64,000 nucleotides of DNA, from contig CAYSPG010000006.1 of NCBI GenBank assembly GCA_964432885.1, positions 1 to 64,000 on the forward strand, in the 5' to 3' direction. Position 1 is the first letter of the stretch. The number at the start of each line of letters is the position of its first letter. Made by a program: the position numbers and the translations under genes. Positions 8,185 through 16,309 of the stretch are shown here, piece after piece. Under the pieces are notes generated by a model. It saw only the letters and a list, made by a program, of their open reading frames with translations. It was not told where the DNA came from and did no database searches. This DNA is from CAYSPG01 sp964432885 (GTDB lineage Bacteria; Bacteroidota; Bacteroidia; AKYH767-A; OLB10).

Positions 8185-9633
8185 ATGAATGTACTTTTTA
8201 CCCATTCTTATTTTTTGCGTTTGGATGCCAAACAGTGGAAGTTACAACAGCCTTATGCACCCTTAGCTACTATACAGGCGGCAGCAGTACTTCGTACTAA
8301 AAATTTTAATGTTGAGTTATGGGATTCGATGTTTGAAAATAACCCTGTGGATATTGAAAAAAAAATAAAAACGTTTTTGCCAAACGTTTTGGTTATTTAT
8401 GATGATGGATTTAATTACCTGACCAAAATGTGTCTTACCAATATGCGCGAAGCCGCAATACAAATGATTGGCGTGGCAAAAAAAAACAATTGTACTGTTA
8501 TCGTTTCCAGCAGCGACAGCACCGATCATAGTGAGCAATACCTATTGGCAGGTGCCGATTTTATAATTGTGGGTGAAGGTGAAAATACATTGGTTGAATT
8601 AACAGAGAGAATAAAAAACCTTGACACCGATTTTGAAACAATTGACGGGTTGCGTTTTTTACGGTCTCAAAAAATGATTTCAACACCTCAACGCAACGTA
8701 TTAAAAGAACTTGACTCGCTGCCATTGCCGGCATGGGATTTAGTTGATACCGATATGTATAAACGTACCTGGAAAAAAAGTTCGGGCTACTTTTCAATTA
8801 ATCTGAATACAACAAGAGGCTGTCCTTTTAAATGCAACTGGTGCGCAAAACCAATTTATGGTAACAGGTATAATTCGCGCTCGCCAAAACATGTAGTTGC
8901 CGAAATAAAATATTTAAAGAGCATTACCGATTTTAATCACATTTGGTTTTGCGATGACATTTTTGGCTTAAAACCCGGATGGATAAATGAATTTGCTAAT
9001 GAACTGGAGAAAGAGGAAATAAAAATTAGGTTTAAAATACAATGCCGCGTTGATTTGCTTTTGCAGGAAGAAAACATAAAAGCACTTGGGCGTGCCGGCT
9101 GCGAAACCGTGTGGGTGGGTGCCGAAAGCGGCTCGCAAAAAATTTTAGATGCCATGGACAAAGGCACCACTGTAGAACAAATTTATGAGGCAACACGGTT
9201 GTTAAAAAAACACAGTATTAAACCGGCTTTCTTTTTGCAATTTGGGTATTTGGGCGAAACCATAACCGACATTAAGCTTACCATTAAAATGCTTAATGAT
9301 TTGCTACCCGATGACATTGGAATTTCTGTTTCGTATCCGCTACCCGGTACACGGTTTTTTGAAAAAGTAAAAGATGACTTAAAAACAAAATTCAACTGGA
9401 CTGATTCAGACGAACTGAAACTGATGTTTAAAAACACCTACTCACCCGGTTTTTATAAACAGCTTCACCGCTTTGTACACAAAAATTATAGAACAAGGCA
9501 GGGCCTGTCGGAATTAAAAAATTTAATCATGCATCCCAAAAAGGTTTCTATTATTCAGTTAAAAAAAATTGCTGCTGTACCTTACCACTTTACCGGAAAA
9601 ATTATAAGGCGGCAAAAAATGAGGGCGCATTAA
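8185..9633 (+). CDS. B12-binding-domain radical SAM protein (first of two)
   Basis: This is a radical S-adenosylmethionine enzyme of the cobalamin-binding class. Residues 1-170 form a Rossmann-like domain with GADFIIVGEGENTLVEL, typical of the B12-binding fold. I do not see the DxHxxG lower-ligand motif, so cobalamin could be bound base-off or not at all. The radical SAM barrel starts near residue 205, with the [4Fe-4S] ligands C213, C217 and C220 in GCPFKCNWCAKP. Motifs such as VWVGAESGSQKILDAMDKG and LQFGYLGET follow. The family includes methyl-, hopanoid- and tetrapyrrole-modifying enzymes; the substrate here is unknown. It shares architecture with the enzyme at 10502-11908, three genes on. 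Confidence 0.88.
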   Translation: MNVLFTHSYFLRLDAKQWKLQQPYAPLATIQAAAVLRTKNFNVELWDSMFENNPVDIEKKIKTFLPNVLVIYDDGFNYLTKMCLTNMREAAIQMIGVAKKNNCTVIVSSSDSTDHSEQYLLAGADFIIVGEGENTLVELTERIKNLDTDFETIDGLRFLRSQKMISTPQRNVLKELDSLPLPAWDLVDTDMYKRTWKKSSGYFSINLNTTRGCPFKCNWCAKPIYGNRYNSRSPKHVVAEIKYLKSITDFNHIWFCDDIFGLKPGWINEFANELEKEEIKIRFKIQCRVDLLLQEENIKALGRAGCETVWVGAESGSQKILDAMDKGTTVEQIYEATRLLKKHSIKPAFFLQFGYLGETITDIKLTIKMLNDLLPDDIGISVSYPLPGTRFFEKVKDDLKTKFNWTDSDELKLMFKNTYSPGFYKQLHRFVHKNYRTRQGLSELKNLIMHPKKVSIIQLKKIAAVPYHFTGKIIRRQKMRAH

Positions 9634-9719
9634 AAGGTATTTCAATAAATCCTTTTTAATTCTGTTTTATCCGCTCATGCATCAAACAAAAAAACCAGCC
9701 TTTTAATTACTCCCTACAC

Positions 9720-10505
9720 ATGGAAGCGCAATTTGATTCGGCTGCAAAATCGTACGATAATAAATTCACAAACCTGTTTACTGCACGGCAACAACGCAAT
9801 GTTGTATGGAAACATTTATCTGAAAATTTTACTGCTCCTCTTCACATCCTGGAAATAAATTGCGGAACTGGCGAAGATGCATTGTTTATGTCGCACCTTG
9901 GGCATACCGTTTTAGCTACCGATATTTCTGAAAAAATGATTGATGCCGCAAACCAAAAGCAAATGGCAAGCAACAATACCAATAAAGCTGTATTTATGGT
10001 TTGTGGCTTCGAAAAACTTGATTCAATTACTCAAAAATTTGATGTAATTTTTTCAAACTTTGGAGGGCTTAACTGCATTTCGCCCGAAAAACTTACCAAA
10101 CTGGAAAACACATTTGCCAATTTGCTAAATCCTAACGGGCATGTAGTGGCAGTATTAATGCCTCCTGTTTGCGCTTGGGAAATAATTTATTTTTTGGTTA
10201 AACTAAATTTCTCTAATGCTTTAAGGCGATTAAAAAGCCAACCTGTTTCGGTTATGGTACAGGATACTGTGGTAAACACATGGTATTACTCTCCGGCCAG
10301 TTTCAAAAAATGTTTTAAAAAATTTTTTACACCCGTTAATCAAATACCTGTTGGCATTGCAATACCTCCACCATTTATGGAACCTTTGGTTGAAAAAAGA
10401 AATTGGTTGAAAAAATTATTAACCACTGCTGAAAAAAAACTCAATTCATTTTCTTTTCTCGCCAACATATCCGATCATTACTTAATTGATTTTAAACAAA
10501 AATGA
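9720..10505 (+). CDS. Class I SAM-dependent methyltransferase
   Basis: This is a Rossmann-fold methyltransferase of the type 11/25 kind. Motif I is LEINCGTGEDALFM at about residues 43-56, with an acidic end of strand 2 in ATDIS. VIFSNFGGLNC matches the motif IV region. A lipophilic stretch around 150-170 suggests a hydrophobic or membrane-related substrate, but that is weak. The stop overlaps the start of the second radical SAM gene (ATGA at 10502-10505), which implies translational coupling. It therefore probably acts in the same pathway as both radical SAM enzymes. Confidence 0.82.
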   Translation: MEAQFDSAAKSYDNKFTNLFTARQQRNVVWKHLSENFTAPLHILEINCGTGEDALFMSHLGHTVLATDISEKMIDAANQKQMASNNTNKAVFMVCGFEKLDSITQKFDVIFSNFGGLNCISPEKLTKLENTFANLLNPNGHVVAVLMPPVCAWEIIYFLVKLNFSNALRRLKSQPVSVMVQDTVVNTWYYSPASFKKCFKKFFTPVNQIPVGIAIPPPFMEPLVEKRNWLKKLLTTAEKKLNSFSFLANISDHYLIDFKQK

Positions 10506-11908
10506 AAGTACTGCTAACACACGGTTATTTTATTTCAGAAGACGAAAAGGAGCAAAAAATTATGCGGCCTTATCCACCGTTGGGCATACTTTATATTTCG
10601 GCATATTTAAAACAGCATGACATAAAAACCGAAATATTTGATTCCACTTTTTCTGACCGCGACACTTTTAAAAAAAATCTGCTAACAACATCACCTGATG
10701 TAATTGCTTTTTATGTTAACCTTATGACCAAACTGAATATTTTACAGTTGGTAAAATGGATTCGCAAAAACGAAGAATTACAACACTGCAAAATAATTTT
10801 TGGCGGACCCGATGTAACCTATAACATGACTGAGTATTTAAACAGTGGTGCTGATTTTATAGTTGCTGGCGAAGGGGAAGAAACCATGCTTCAGCTTTTG
10901 AGCGAATTAAACAAGCCCGCTTCTGATTTTACTGCTGTAAATGGAATTGCTTTTATAAACAAGGAAAACAAACTTGTGCAAACACCTGAACGCACAAAAA
11001 TCAAAGACATTGATACTTTGCCATTGCCTGACAGACAAAGCATCAATCTTCAAAAATATCTTGACACCTGGAACAATTTTCATGGCGAAAGCACCATTTC
11101 TGTATCAACACAACGTGGATGCCCATACTCGTGTAAGTGGTGCAGCCGTGCTGTTTATGGTCAAAGTTACCGAAGAAGGTCGGCAAAAAAAGTGGCCGAA
11201 GAACTTGAAATGCTTTTGAGCAATTATGACAACAAAACATTTTGGTTTGTGGATGATGTATTTACCATAAGTCATAAATGGCTTGCCGAATTTAATGATG
11301 AGATAACAAAAAGAAATCTAAAAATAAAATATGAGTGCATTTCGCGTGCCGACAGGATGAATGAAGAGGTAATCAAATTGCTAAAATCATCCGGGTGCTT
11401 CAGAATATGGATAGGCTCTGAATCGGGCTCGCAAAAAATAATAGATGCAATGGACAGGCGGGTGGATGTTATGCAAGTGCGTCAAATGATTAAGCTTACT
11501 AAAAAGTATGGGATTGAAGCCGGTACGTTTATAATGCTTGGATATCCGGGCGAAACAAAGGCCGATATTGAAGAAACTATTTTTCATTTAAAAGATTCGC
11601 TTCCCGATCATTTTACCATAACAGTTGCTTATCCCATTAAAGGCACTCCTTTATTTGCCGAGGTTGAAAACATTCAAACACATAACATAACCTGGAACAC
11701 AGCCACCGACCGCGACCGCGACTTTAAACGCACTTACCCAAAACGCTATTATGATTTTGCTGTAAGGCGAGTTGTGAATGAGGCCAATTTTGCAAAACTT
11801 AAAAATGATGGTAAGTCCTTTTCTAAAACCGGTATAAAATTGTTTTTACAATTTTATACCGCAAAAAAAATTATGTCGCTGTATGAAACAGGCATCCTAT
11901 CAAAGTAA
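10502..11908 (+). CDS. B12-binding-domain radical SAM protein (second of two)
   Basis: This is a paralogue-like partner of the protein at 8185-9633. It has the same layout: a B12-binding-type Rossmann domain to about residue 165 (GGPDVTYNM, GADFIVAGEGEETML) and a radical SAM domain with C207, C211 and C214 in GCPYSCKWCSRA. Downstream are FWFVDDVFTI, WIGSESGSQKIIDAMDRRV and FIMLGYPGET. The DxHxxG cobalamin motif is not apparent. Both proteins begin with the same kind of strand (VLFTHSYF and VLLTHGYF). They probably act in consecutive or alternative steps on one substrate. It is the last gene of the operon and ends 6 nt from the converging nadD. Confidence 0.88.
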   Translation: MKVLLTHGYFISEDEKEQKIMRPYPPLGILYISAYLKQHDIKTEIFDSTFSDRDTFKKNLLTTSPDVIAFYVNLMTKLNILQLVKWIRKNEELQHCKIIFGGPDVTYNMTEYLNSGADFIVAGEGEETMLQLLSELNKPASDFTAVNGIAFINKENKLVQTPERTKIKDIDTLPLPDRQSINLQKYLDTWNNFHGESTISVSTQRGCPYSCKWCSRAVYGQSYRRRSAKKVAEELEMLLSNYDNKTFWFVDDVFTISHKWLAEFNDEITKRNLKIKYECISRADRMNEEVIKLLKSSGCFRIWIGSESGSQKIIDAMDRRVDVMQVRQMIKLTKKYGIEAGTFIMLGYPGETKADIEETIFHLKDSLPDHFTITVAYPIKGTPLFAEVENIQTHNITWNTATDRDRDFKRTYPKRYYDFAVRRVVNEANFAKLKNDGKSFSKTGIKLFLQFYTAKKIMSLYETGILSK

Positions 11909-11914
11909 ACCACA

Positions 11915-12490
11915 TTATTTTTCATACAACCCCAAATCATCTACATACTCAAACACCCTTAGTGGCAAAAAATGCCGCACGTCTTTTTTTTGCTTAATCG
12001 AATTGCGGATAAAGGTTGAAGAAATTTCAACCACAGGCGCATCAATTATTTTTACGTTTTTATTTTGCGTGTATTTATTTACTGTTGAGTTTAGTCGCGG
12101 ATAAACATACAACTCATAGTTGCTGAGAATTTTGTCATGGTCTTTCCATTTATCAAACAAGTCAAGATTGTCGCTGCCAATAATAAGAACAAAGGTGTGC
12201 TGTTTGTAATTTTCTGCTAAATAATTTAATGTATTTAGTGTGTAAGATGGTTTAGGTAAAGCAAATTCAACATCAGATGCTTTAATTTTTTTGTGACCGT
12301 CAATTGCCAGCTGAACAAGTTTAAGGCGCTGATAATCGTTTATCAATTCGACAGCTGGTTTTAACGGATTGTGTGGTGAAACCACCATCCACACCTGATC
12401 GAGGTCTGTAAACTCGACCATATAGTTAGCAATAATCATGTGCCCGCTATGCACAGGGTTAAACGAACCGCAGAATAAACCTATTTTCAT
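11915..12490 (-). CDS. nadD: Nicotinate-nucleotide adenylyltransferase
   Basis: The enzyme adenylates nicotinic acid mononucleotide to deamido-NAD in NAD synthesis in the cytoplasm. The start is placed at MKIGLFCGSFNPVHSGH (position 12490), because the family begins with this strand and the longer frame adds 17 unrelated residues. The GSFNPVHSGH motif (residues 8-17) is the nucleotidyl-transfer HxGH signature, and ISSTFIR near residue 170 is the second phosphate-binding motif. Its 191 residues are normal. It converges on the radical SAM operon with only 6 nt between stops, and no terminator is visible there. Confidence 0.92.
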   Translation of the reverse strand: MKIGLFCGSFNPVHSGHMIIANYMVEFTDLDQVWMVVSPHNPLKPAVELINDYQRLKLVQLAIDGHKKIKASDVEFALPKPSYTLNTLNYLAENYKQHTFVLIIGSDNLDLFDKWKDHDKILSNYELYVYPRLNSTVNKYTQNKNVKIIDAPVVEISSTFIRNSIKQKKDVRHFLPLRVFEYVDDLGLYEK

Positions 12491-12793
12491 TTGATTGACA
12501 AAAGTGTAAAAACTTTGGCAAAGTGTTAAACGAATTAACAAACTATTGTTTTATAGATAAATATTCAAGCTGTAAAATAAAATTGTTGTGTTTTCGTTTT
12601 CAACAAACTTCTGTGTACAATCGTTCAGCCCATTAAAAAACCACATATAGCACACAACTACTTTTACTATCTGAAGAATGTGAATAATGAATGGAAAAAG
12701 CGATTCGCAAATTCGTAATTCGTACACAACAAATCGTCCCGAAAGTATTCGGGATTTCGCTTCGCTCAATAAATCTAAAATCGTAAATCCAAT
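12491..12793. other. Intergenic region between divergent nadD and exbB
   Basis: These 303 bp hold no convincing gene. They must contain the starts of both divergent units, but I see no consensus −7 box of good quality. The half nearest exbB is rich in short repeats: a CATTATTCAC-like motif, AATTCGTAATTCGT, an 18-bp palindrome and AAATC repeats. These may be remnants of small mobile repeats. Confidence 0.6.
12737..12790. repeat. Small palindrome plus AAATC repeats upstream of exbB
   Basis: TCCCGAAAGTATTCGGGA (12737-12754) is an inverted repeat with 7-bp arms and a 4-nt loop. AAATCTAAAATCGTAAATCC follows at 12771-12790 and ends 3 nt before the exbB ATG. The AAATCGTAAATC motif recurs before tonB at 14052-14077. 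Confidence 0.55.
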
Positions 12794-13498
12794 ATGAGTT
12801 TACTATTGCAAATTATGCAAACCACGGCCGACAGTGCTGCGCAACTAACAACTGCCTCCCCTGCACCAACTGAACAAAGCATGTCGTTGCTTGAACTGGT
12901 ATTGAAAGGCGGCCCCATAATGATTCCACTTGGGCTGCTATCACTGGCCGCATTGTATATTTTTTTCGAACGGTTTTTTACTATTCGTAAGTCATCACGC
13001 ATTGACGGCAATTTTATGAACCAGATAAAAGATTTTGTGCACAGCGGAAATATTGATGCTGCAAAATCATTGTGCAAAAACACCAATAGCCCAGTAGCGC
13101 GCATGATTGAAAAGGGTTTGTTGCGGTTGGGAAAACCTGTTCGTGATATCGAATCGAGTATTGAAAACGTAGGCAAGCTTGAAATTTATAAGATGGAAAA
13201 AAATTTAAGTTTTCTTGGTGTGATTGCCGGTATTGCTCCCATGTTTGGTTTTCTTGGAACTATTTTCGGTGTAATAAAAATATTCTATCAGATTTCGTTA
13301 GAAAACAGTTTACAGATTGATACCATTTCAGGTGGATTGTATGTAAAGATGATTACCAGCGCAGCAGGGTTATTGATTGGAGTTGCTGCCTATGCGGGTT
13401 ATCATTACTTAATTGCATTGGTTGACCGCGCTGTAAACAAAATGGAAATTAACGCTGTTGATTTTATTGACCTTCTCGAAGAACCAGTGAAAAAATAA
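12794..13498 (+). CDS. exbB: ExbB/TolQ-type proton channel protein
   Basis: This inner-membrane MotA/TolQ/ExbB-family protein forms the proton channel that powers TonB, or a Tol-like complex. Three membrane spans are visible: about residues 35-57 (PIMIPLGLLSLAALYIFFER), about 137-160 (FLGVIAGIAPMFGFLGTIFG, the conserved channel segment) and about 185-208. The cytoplasmic loop between the first two carries the SPVARMIEKGL signature. At 234 residues it has the usual length. It leads the exbB-exbD-tonB-folC cluster. The complex is assigned to TonB because a TonB-like gene follows. Confidence 0.92.
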   Translation: MSLLLQIMQTTADSAAQLTTASPAPTEQSMSLLELVLKGGPIMIPLGLLSLAALYIFFERFFTIRKSSRIDGNFMNQIKDFVHSGNIDAAKSLCKNTNSPVARMIEKGLLRLGKPVRDIESSIENVGKLEIYKMEKNLSFLGVIAGIAPMFGFLGTIFGVIKIFYQISLENSLQIDTISGGLYVKMITSAAGLLIGVAAYAGYHYLIALVDRAVNKMEINAVDFIDLLEEPVKK

Positions 13499-13501
13499 AA
13501 A

Positions 13502-13601
13502 GCCCCCTAACCCCCAAAGGGGGAATAGGAATATACATGCATGATACTTAAAATAAATTAAAAACATTTTTGCTTTCTTCCCCCTTTGAGGGTTAGGGGG
13601 C
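13502..13601. repeat. Long inverted repeat between exbB and exbD
   Basis: Arms of 24 bp at 13502-13525 and 13578-13601 match with one mismatch and enclose 52 bp. Each arm can also fold on itself (CCCCC-AAA-GGGGG). The repeat begins 3 nt after the exbB stop and ends 14 nt before the exbD start, so a transcript through the operon could form a strong structure exactly between the two genes. Confidence 0.75.
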
Positions 13602-13615
13602 CAAATAATTTAAAT

Positions 13616-14020
13616 ATGGCTTTAAATTTAAGACGCAGAAACAAACAAACAGGCGAAGTGTTTGTGGGTTCGCTCAACGACATTATGTTTTTTTTGTTGT
13701 TGTTTTTTCTTATCACATCTACCATGGCAACGCCCAATGTGCTGAAACTATTATTGCCCAATGCAAAAACAAGCAAGCCAGCAATGAAACATCCTGTAAC
13801 TGTATCGGTAACTGCAGATTTGCAATATGCCGTAAACAGTGACATGGTTTCGTTTGAAAATTTAGAGAGCGCAATCTTAACTGCGCTGGCAGGGCAAGAA
13901 GACCCAACAGCAATTTTAAAAGTTGATAAAGCTGTGCAGGTGCAAGGCCTGGTTGACTTGCTCGACATTGGCGCTCGCAATAAAATTAAAATGGTGCTTG
14001 CAACAAATACAGTTAAATAG
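13616..14020 (+). CDS. exbD: ExbD/TolR-type biopolymer transport protein
   Basis: This is a single-span inner-membrane partner of ExbB. I choose the ATG at 13616 (MALNLRRRNKQTG). The upstream ATG at 13586 lies inside the inverted repeat and would add ten atypical residues. The transmembrane segment at about residues 19-37 contains the essential protonatable aspartate (D22 in LNDIMFFLLLF). A periplasmic domain of about 90 residues follows and ends in KIKMVLATN. At 134 residues it is typical. It probably works with the adjacent exbB and tonB products to couple proton flow to outer-membrane transport. Confidence 0.92.
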   Translation: MALNLRRRNKQTGEVFVGSLNDIMFFLLLFFLITSTMATPNVLKLLLPNAKTSKPAMKHPVTVSVTADLQYAVNSDMVSFENLESAILTALAGQEDPTAILKVDKAVQVQGLVDLLDIGARNKIKMVLATNTVK

Positions 14021-14051
14021 TTTTTGGTTCATGGTTTATAGTTCTATACTT

Positions 14052-14077
14052 AAATCGTAAATCCAAAATCGTAAATC
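14052..14077 (+). repeat. AAATCGTAAATC direct repeats before tonB
   Basis: Two AAATCGTAAATC units separated by CA lie 6 nt before the tonB ATG. A related unit ends 3 nt before exbB. They may be a dispersed repeat or a local regulatory site for the operon. Confidence 0.5.
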
Positions 14078-14083
14078 ATTCAA

Positions 14084-14941
14084 ATGACCATTGCCATCCG
14101 CAGAAATTCTTTACTCCTCACACTTTTTATTCACGGTGTGATTCTTTTTCTGCTTTGGTATTTTGTAATGTCAACAAAAATCCCACCGTTTGGCGGAGGT
14201 GGGGGTGCCGAGAGTTCTAATTTGGGTTTTGTAGAAATATCCACAGGATACATTCAACCACAAGCCGAAGTTGTTTCTGAAAACCCTGTTGTGCAACCCA
14301 CACCTCAAACATCAGAACAGGTTAAAGAACAAAATTATGCTACGCAGGAAACGGAAGAAACAGCAACATTAGAACAGAAAAAAGAAAAGAAAGAAAAAAA
14401 GAAAAACGACAAAGCAGTTGTAACTCCTGACAAGAAAAAGAAAATTGAACCCACCGTACCAAAGGTAAACGTGGCTGCACTTTATCCCGGCAAACGGAAC
14501 AATGCAACATCACAAGGAAACGCATCATCAGGCACAGGCGACCAGGGTTCAAAGGATGGAAACCCTGATGCAAAATATTATGGCAAAGGTCAGGGCAATG
14601 GCGGAAACGGCAGTGGTGGTGGCGAAGGTGATGGAAGCGGCCCCGGAAAAGGAAGCGGAACAGGACCCGGATTTAGTTATGATTTATCAGGAAGAAATGT
14701 TCGTTTACGGCCATCGTTATTTGACAATTCACAGGAGACGGGGAAAGTGGTTGTGTCAATTAAAGTAGATAAATACGGAAACGTAATTGATGCGCAACCG
14801 GGTGCACGCGGTTCTACTACCACAAGTTCTAATTTATTTCGCAAAGCGAAAGAAGCTGCTTTTAAAGCTAAGTTTAGCCAAAGCCCTGCTGGAGTTGAAG
14901 AGCAGGTGGGTACTATTACCTTTGTGTTTTTAGTACAGTGA
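14084..14941 (+). CDS. TonB-like energy transducer
   Basis: This is a periplasm-spanning TonB-family protein. A single N-terminal membrane anchor (about residues 9-28) is followed by a GGGGG turn. A charged linker comes next (residues 90-135; EKKEKKEKKKNDK), then a Gly/Ser-rich flexible stretch at about 165-200. The C-terminal beta domain (about 205-285; VVVSIKVDKYGNVIDAQPG to TITFVFLVQ) should contact TonB boxes of outer-membrane transporters. A lysine- and glycine-rich linker replaces the proline-rich linker of the classic protein. It lies directly after exbB and exbD. Its stop overlaps the folC start (GTGA at 14938-14941). Confidence 0.88.
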   Translation: MTIAIRRNSLLLTLFIHGVILFLLWYFVMSTKIPPFGGGGGAESSNLGFVEISTGYIQPQAEVVSENPVVQPTPQTSEQVKEQNYATQETEETATLEQKKEKKEKKKNDKAVVTPDKKKKIEPTVPKVNVAALYPGKRNNATSQGNASSGTGDQGSKDGNPDAKYYGKGQGNGGNGSGGGEGDGSGPGKGSGTGPGFSYDLSGRNVRLRPSLFDNSQETGKVVVSIKVDKYGNVIDAQPGARGSTTTSSNLFRKAKEAAFKAKFSQSPAGVEEQVGTITFVFLVQ

Positions 14942-16224
14942 CATATAAACAAACTCTCGATTATTTATTTAAACAGTTGCCGATGTTCCACCGCATTGGT
15001 GCGGCTGCGTATAAAGCTAATTTGGATAATAGTATTGCTCTTGATAAAATATTAAAACATCCTCACAAAAATTTTAAAACCATTCATGTTGGCGGAACAA
15101 ATGGCAAAGGCTCCACATCCAATTTACTTGCTGCCGTTTTGCAAAGTGCAGGTTACAAAACAGGATTGTTTACATCCCCGCATTTAAAAGATTTTAGAGA
15201 ACGCATTCGTGTAAACGGCAAAATGATTTCCGAAAAGCATGTTGCTGCGTTTGTAACAAAACACCAAAAACATTTTGACAAATTACAACCATCCTTTTTT
15301 GAGTGGACAGTTGCGCTTGCATTTGATTATTTCAAAAAACAAAAAGTAGATATTGCAGTAATTGAAGTTGGATTGGGAGGACGATTGGATTCAACAAATA
15401 TTATTTCTCCAATGCTTTCGGTAATTACTAATATCAGTTATGACCACATGAACTTGCTCGGAAATACATTACAAAAAATTGCAGGAGAAAAAGCAGGCAT
15501 TATAAAAAAAAATGTTCCAGTTGTAATAGGCGAAACACAAAAGCAAGTTGCAAAAGTGTTTAAAGCAAAAGCAAAAAAGGAAAATTCAAAAATTTATTTT
15601 GCCGATAAAAATTACAGCGTGGTTGATACAAATTTTCATTTTGACAAAATGCACTTTGATGTTTACCGGAAAAATAAAATATTGCACAAAACAATTTTAT
15701 CTCCGCTTGCCGGAAACTATCAAATAAAAAATCTACAAACACTTTTCATGGCAATTGAAATTCTGCGTAAGCAAAAAATAAAAATTGCTGATGAAGCAGT
15801 AAGAGATGGTATTGAAAATGTAAATTCATTAACAGGTTTTGCCGGACGCTGGCAGGTACTTTCAAAAAAACCATTAACTATTGCCGATACCGGACATAAT
15901 TTTGACGGAATAAAACACCTCGTTCACCAAATAAAAAGTTTAGAAAAAAGAAATATCCATTTTGTGTTAGGCATGGTTGCTGATAAGGACATTGAGCCTG
16001 TTTTGAAGCTGCTTCCTCAAGAGGCAAAATACTATTTCTGTGCGGCCAATATTCCAAGGGCTATAAGTGCTTCTTTACTCCAAAAAACAGCACAAAAAGC
16101 GGGATTAACAGGCACAGTTTATGCAAGCGTAAAAAGGGCGTTAAAAGAAGCAAAAAAAAACGCTTCGTTTGATGATTTAATCATTGTTGGCGGAAGCACG
16201 TTTACGGTAGCCGAAATACTCTGA
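14938..16224 (+). CDS. folC: Folylpolyglutamate/dihydrofolate synthase
   Basis: This Mur-ligase-family enzyme adds glutamate to dihydropteroate and folates in the cytoplasm. The ATP-binding P-loop GGTNGKGST is at residues 52-60. ERIRVNGKMISEKH, VDIAVIEVGLGGRLDSTN and SYDHMNLLGNT are conserved in FolC. The C-terminal domain carries GFAGRWQ and DTGHNFDGIKH. Translation most likely starts at GTG 14938, because the peptide MTYKQTLDYLFKQLPMF is the family's normal N-terminus. This makes a 4-nt GTGA overlap with tonB. The functional link to tonB is unclear; the coupling may be simple operon sharing. Confidence 0.93.
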   Translation: MTYKQTLDYLFKQLPMFHRIGAAAYKANLDNSIALDKILKHPHKNFKTIHVGGTNGKGSTSNLLAAVLQSAGYKTGLFTSPHLKDFRERIRVNGKMISEKHVAAFVTKHQKHFDKLQPSFFEWTVALAFDYFKKQKVDIAVIEVGLGGRLDSTNIISPMLSVITNISYDHMNLLGNTLQKIAGEKAGIIKKNVPVVIGETQKQVAKVFKAKAKKENSKIYFADKNYSVVDTNFHFDKMHFDVYRKNKILHKTILSPLAGNYQIKNLQTLFMAIEILRKQKIKIADEAVRDGIENVNSLTGFAGRWQVLSKKPLTIADTGHNFDGIKHLVHQIKSLEKRNIHFVLGMVADKDIEPVLKLLPQEAKYYFCAANIPRAISASLLQKTAQKAGLTGTVYASVKRALKEAKKNASFDDLIIVGGSTFTVAEIL

Positions 16225-16255
16225 TAAATTCATCAAATTTTTAACCAAAATTACC

Positions 16256-16286
16256 TTGCTAAGCGCTAACAGTGCCTGTATATTCG
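16256..16286 (+). promoter_or_regulatory. Candidate promoter of the phosphatase-like surface protein
   Basis: TTG (16256-16258), a 20-nt spacer and TATATTCG (16279-16286, one change from TAnnTTTG) fit the Bacteroidota −33/−7 pattern. The ATG is 23 nt further on. Confidence 0.45.
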
Positions 16287-16309
16287 CCACAAATTAAAAA
16301 CAGATAAAA

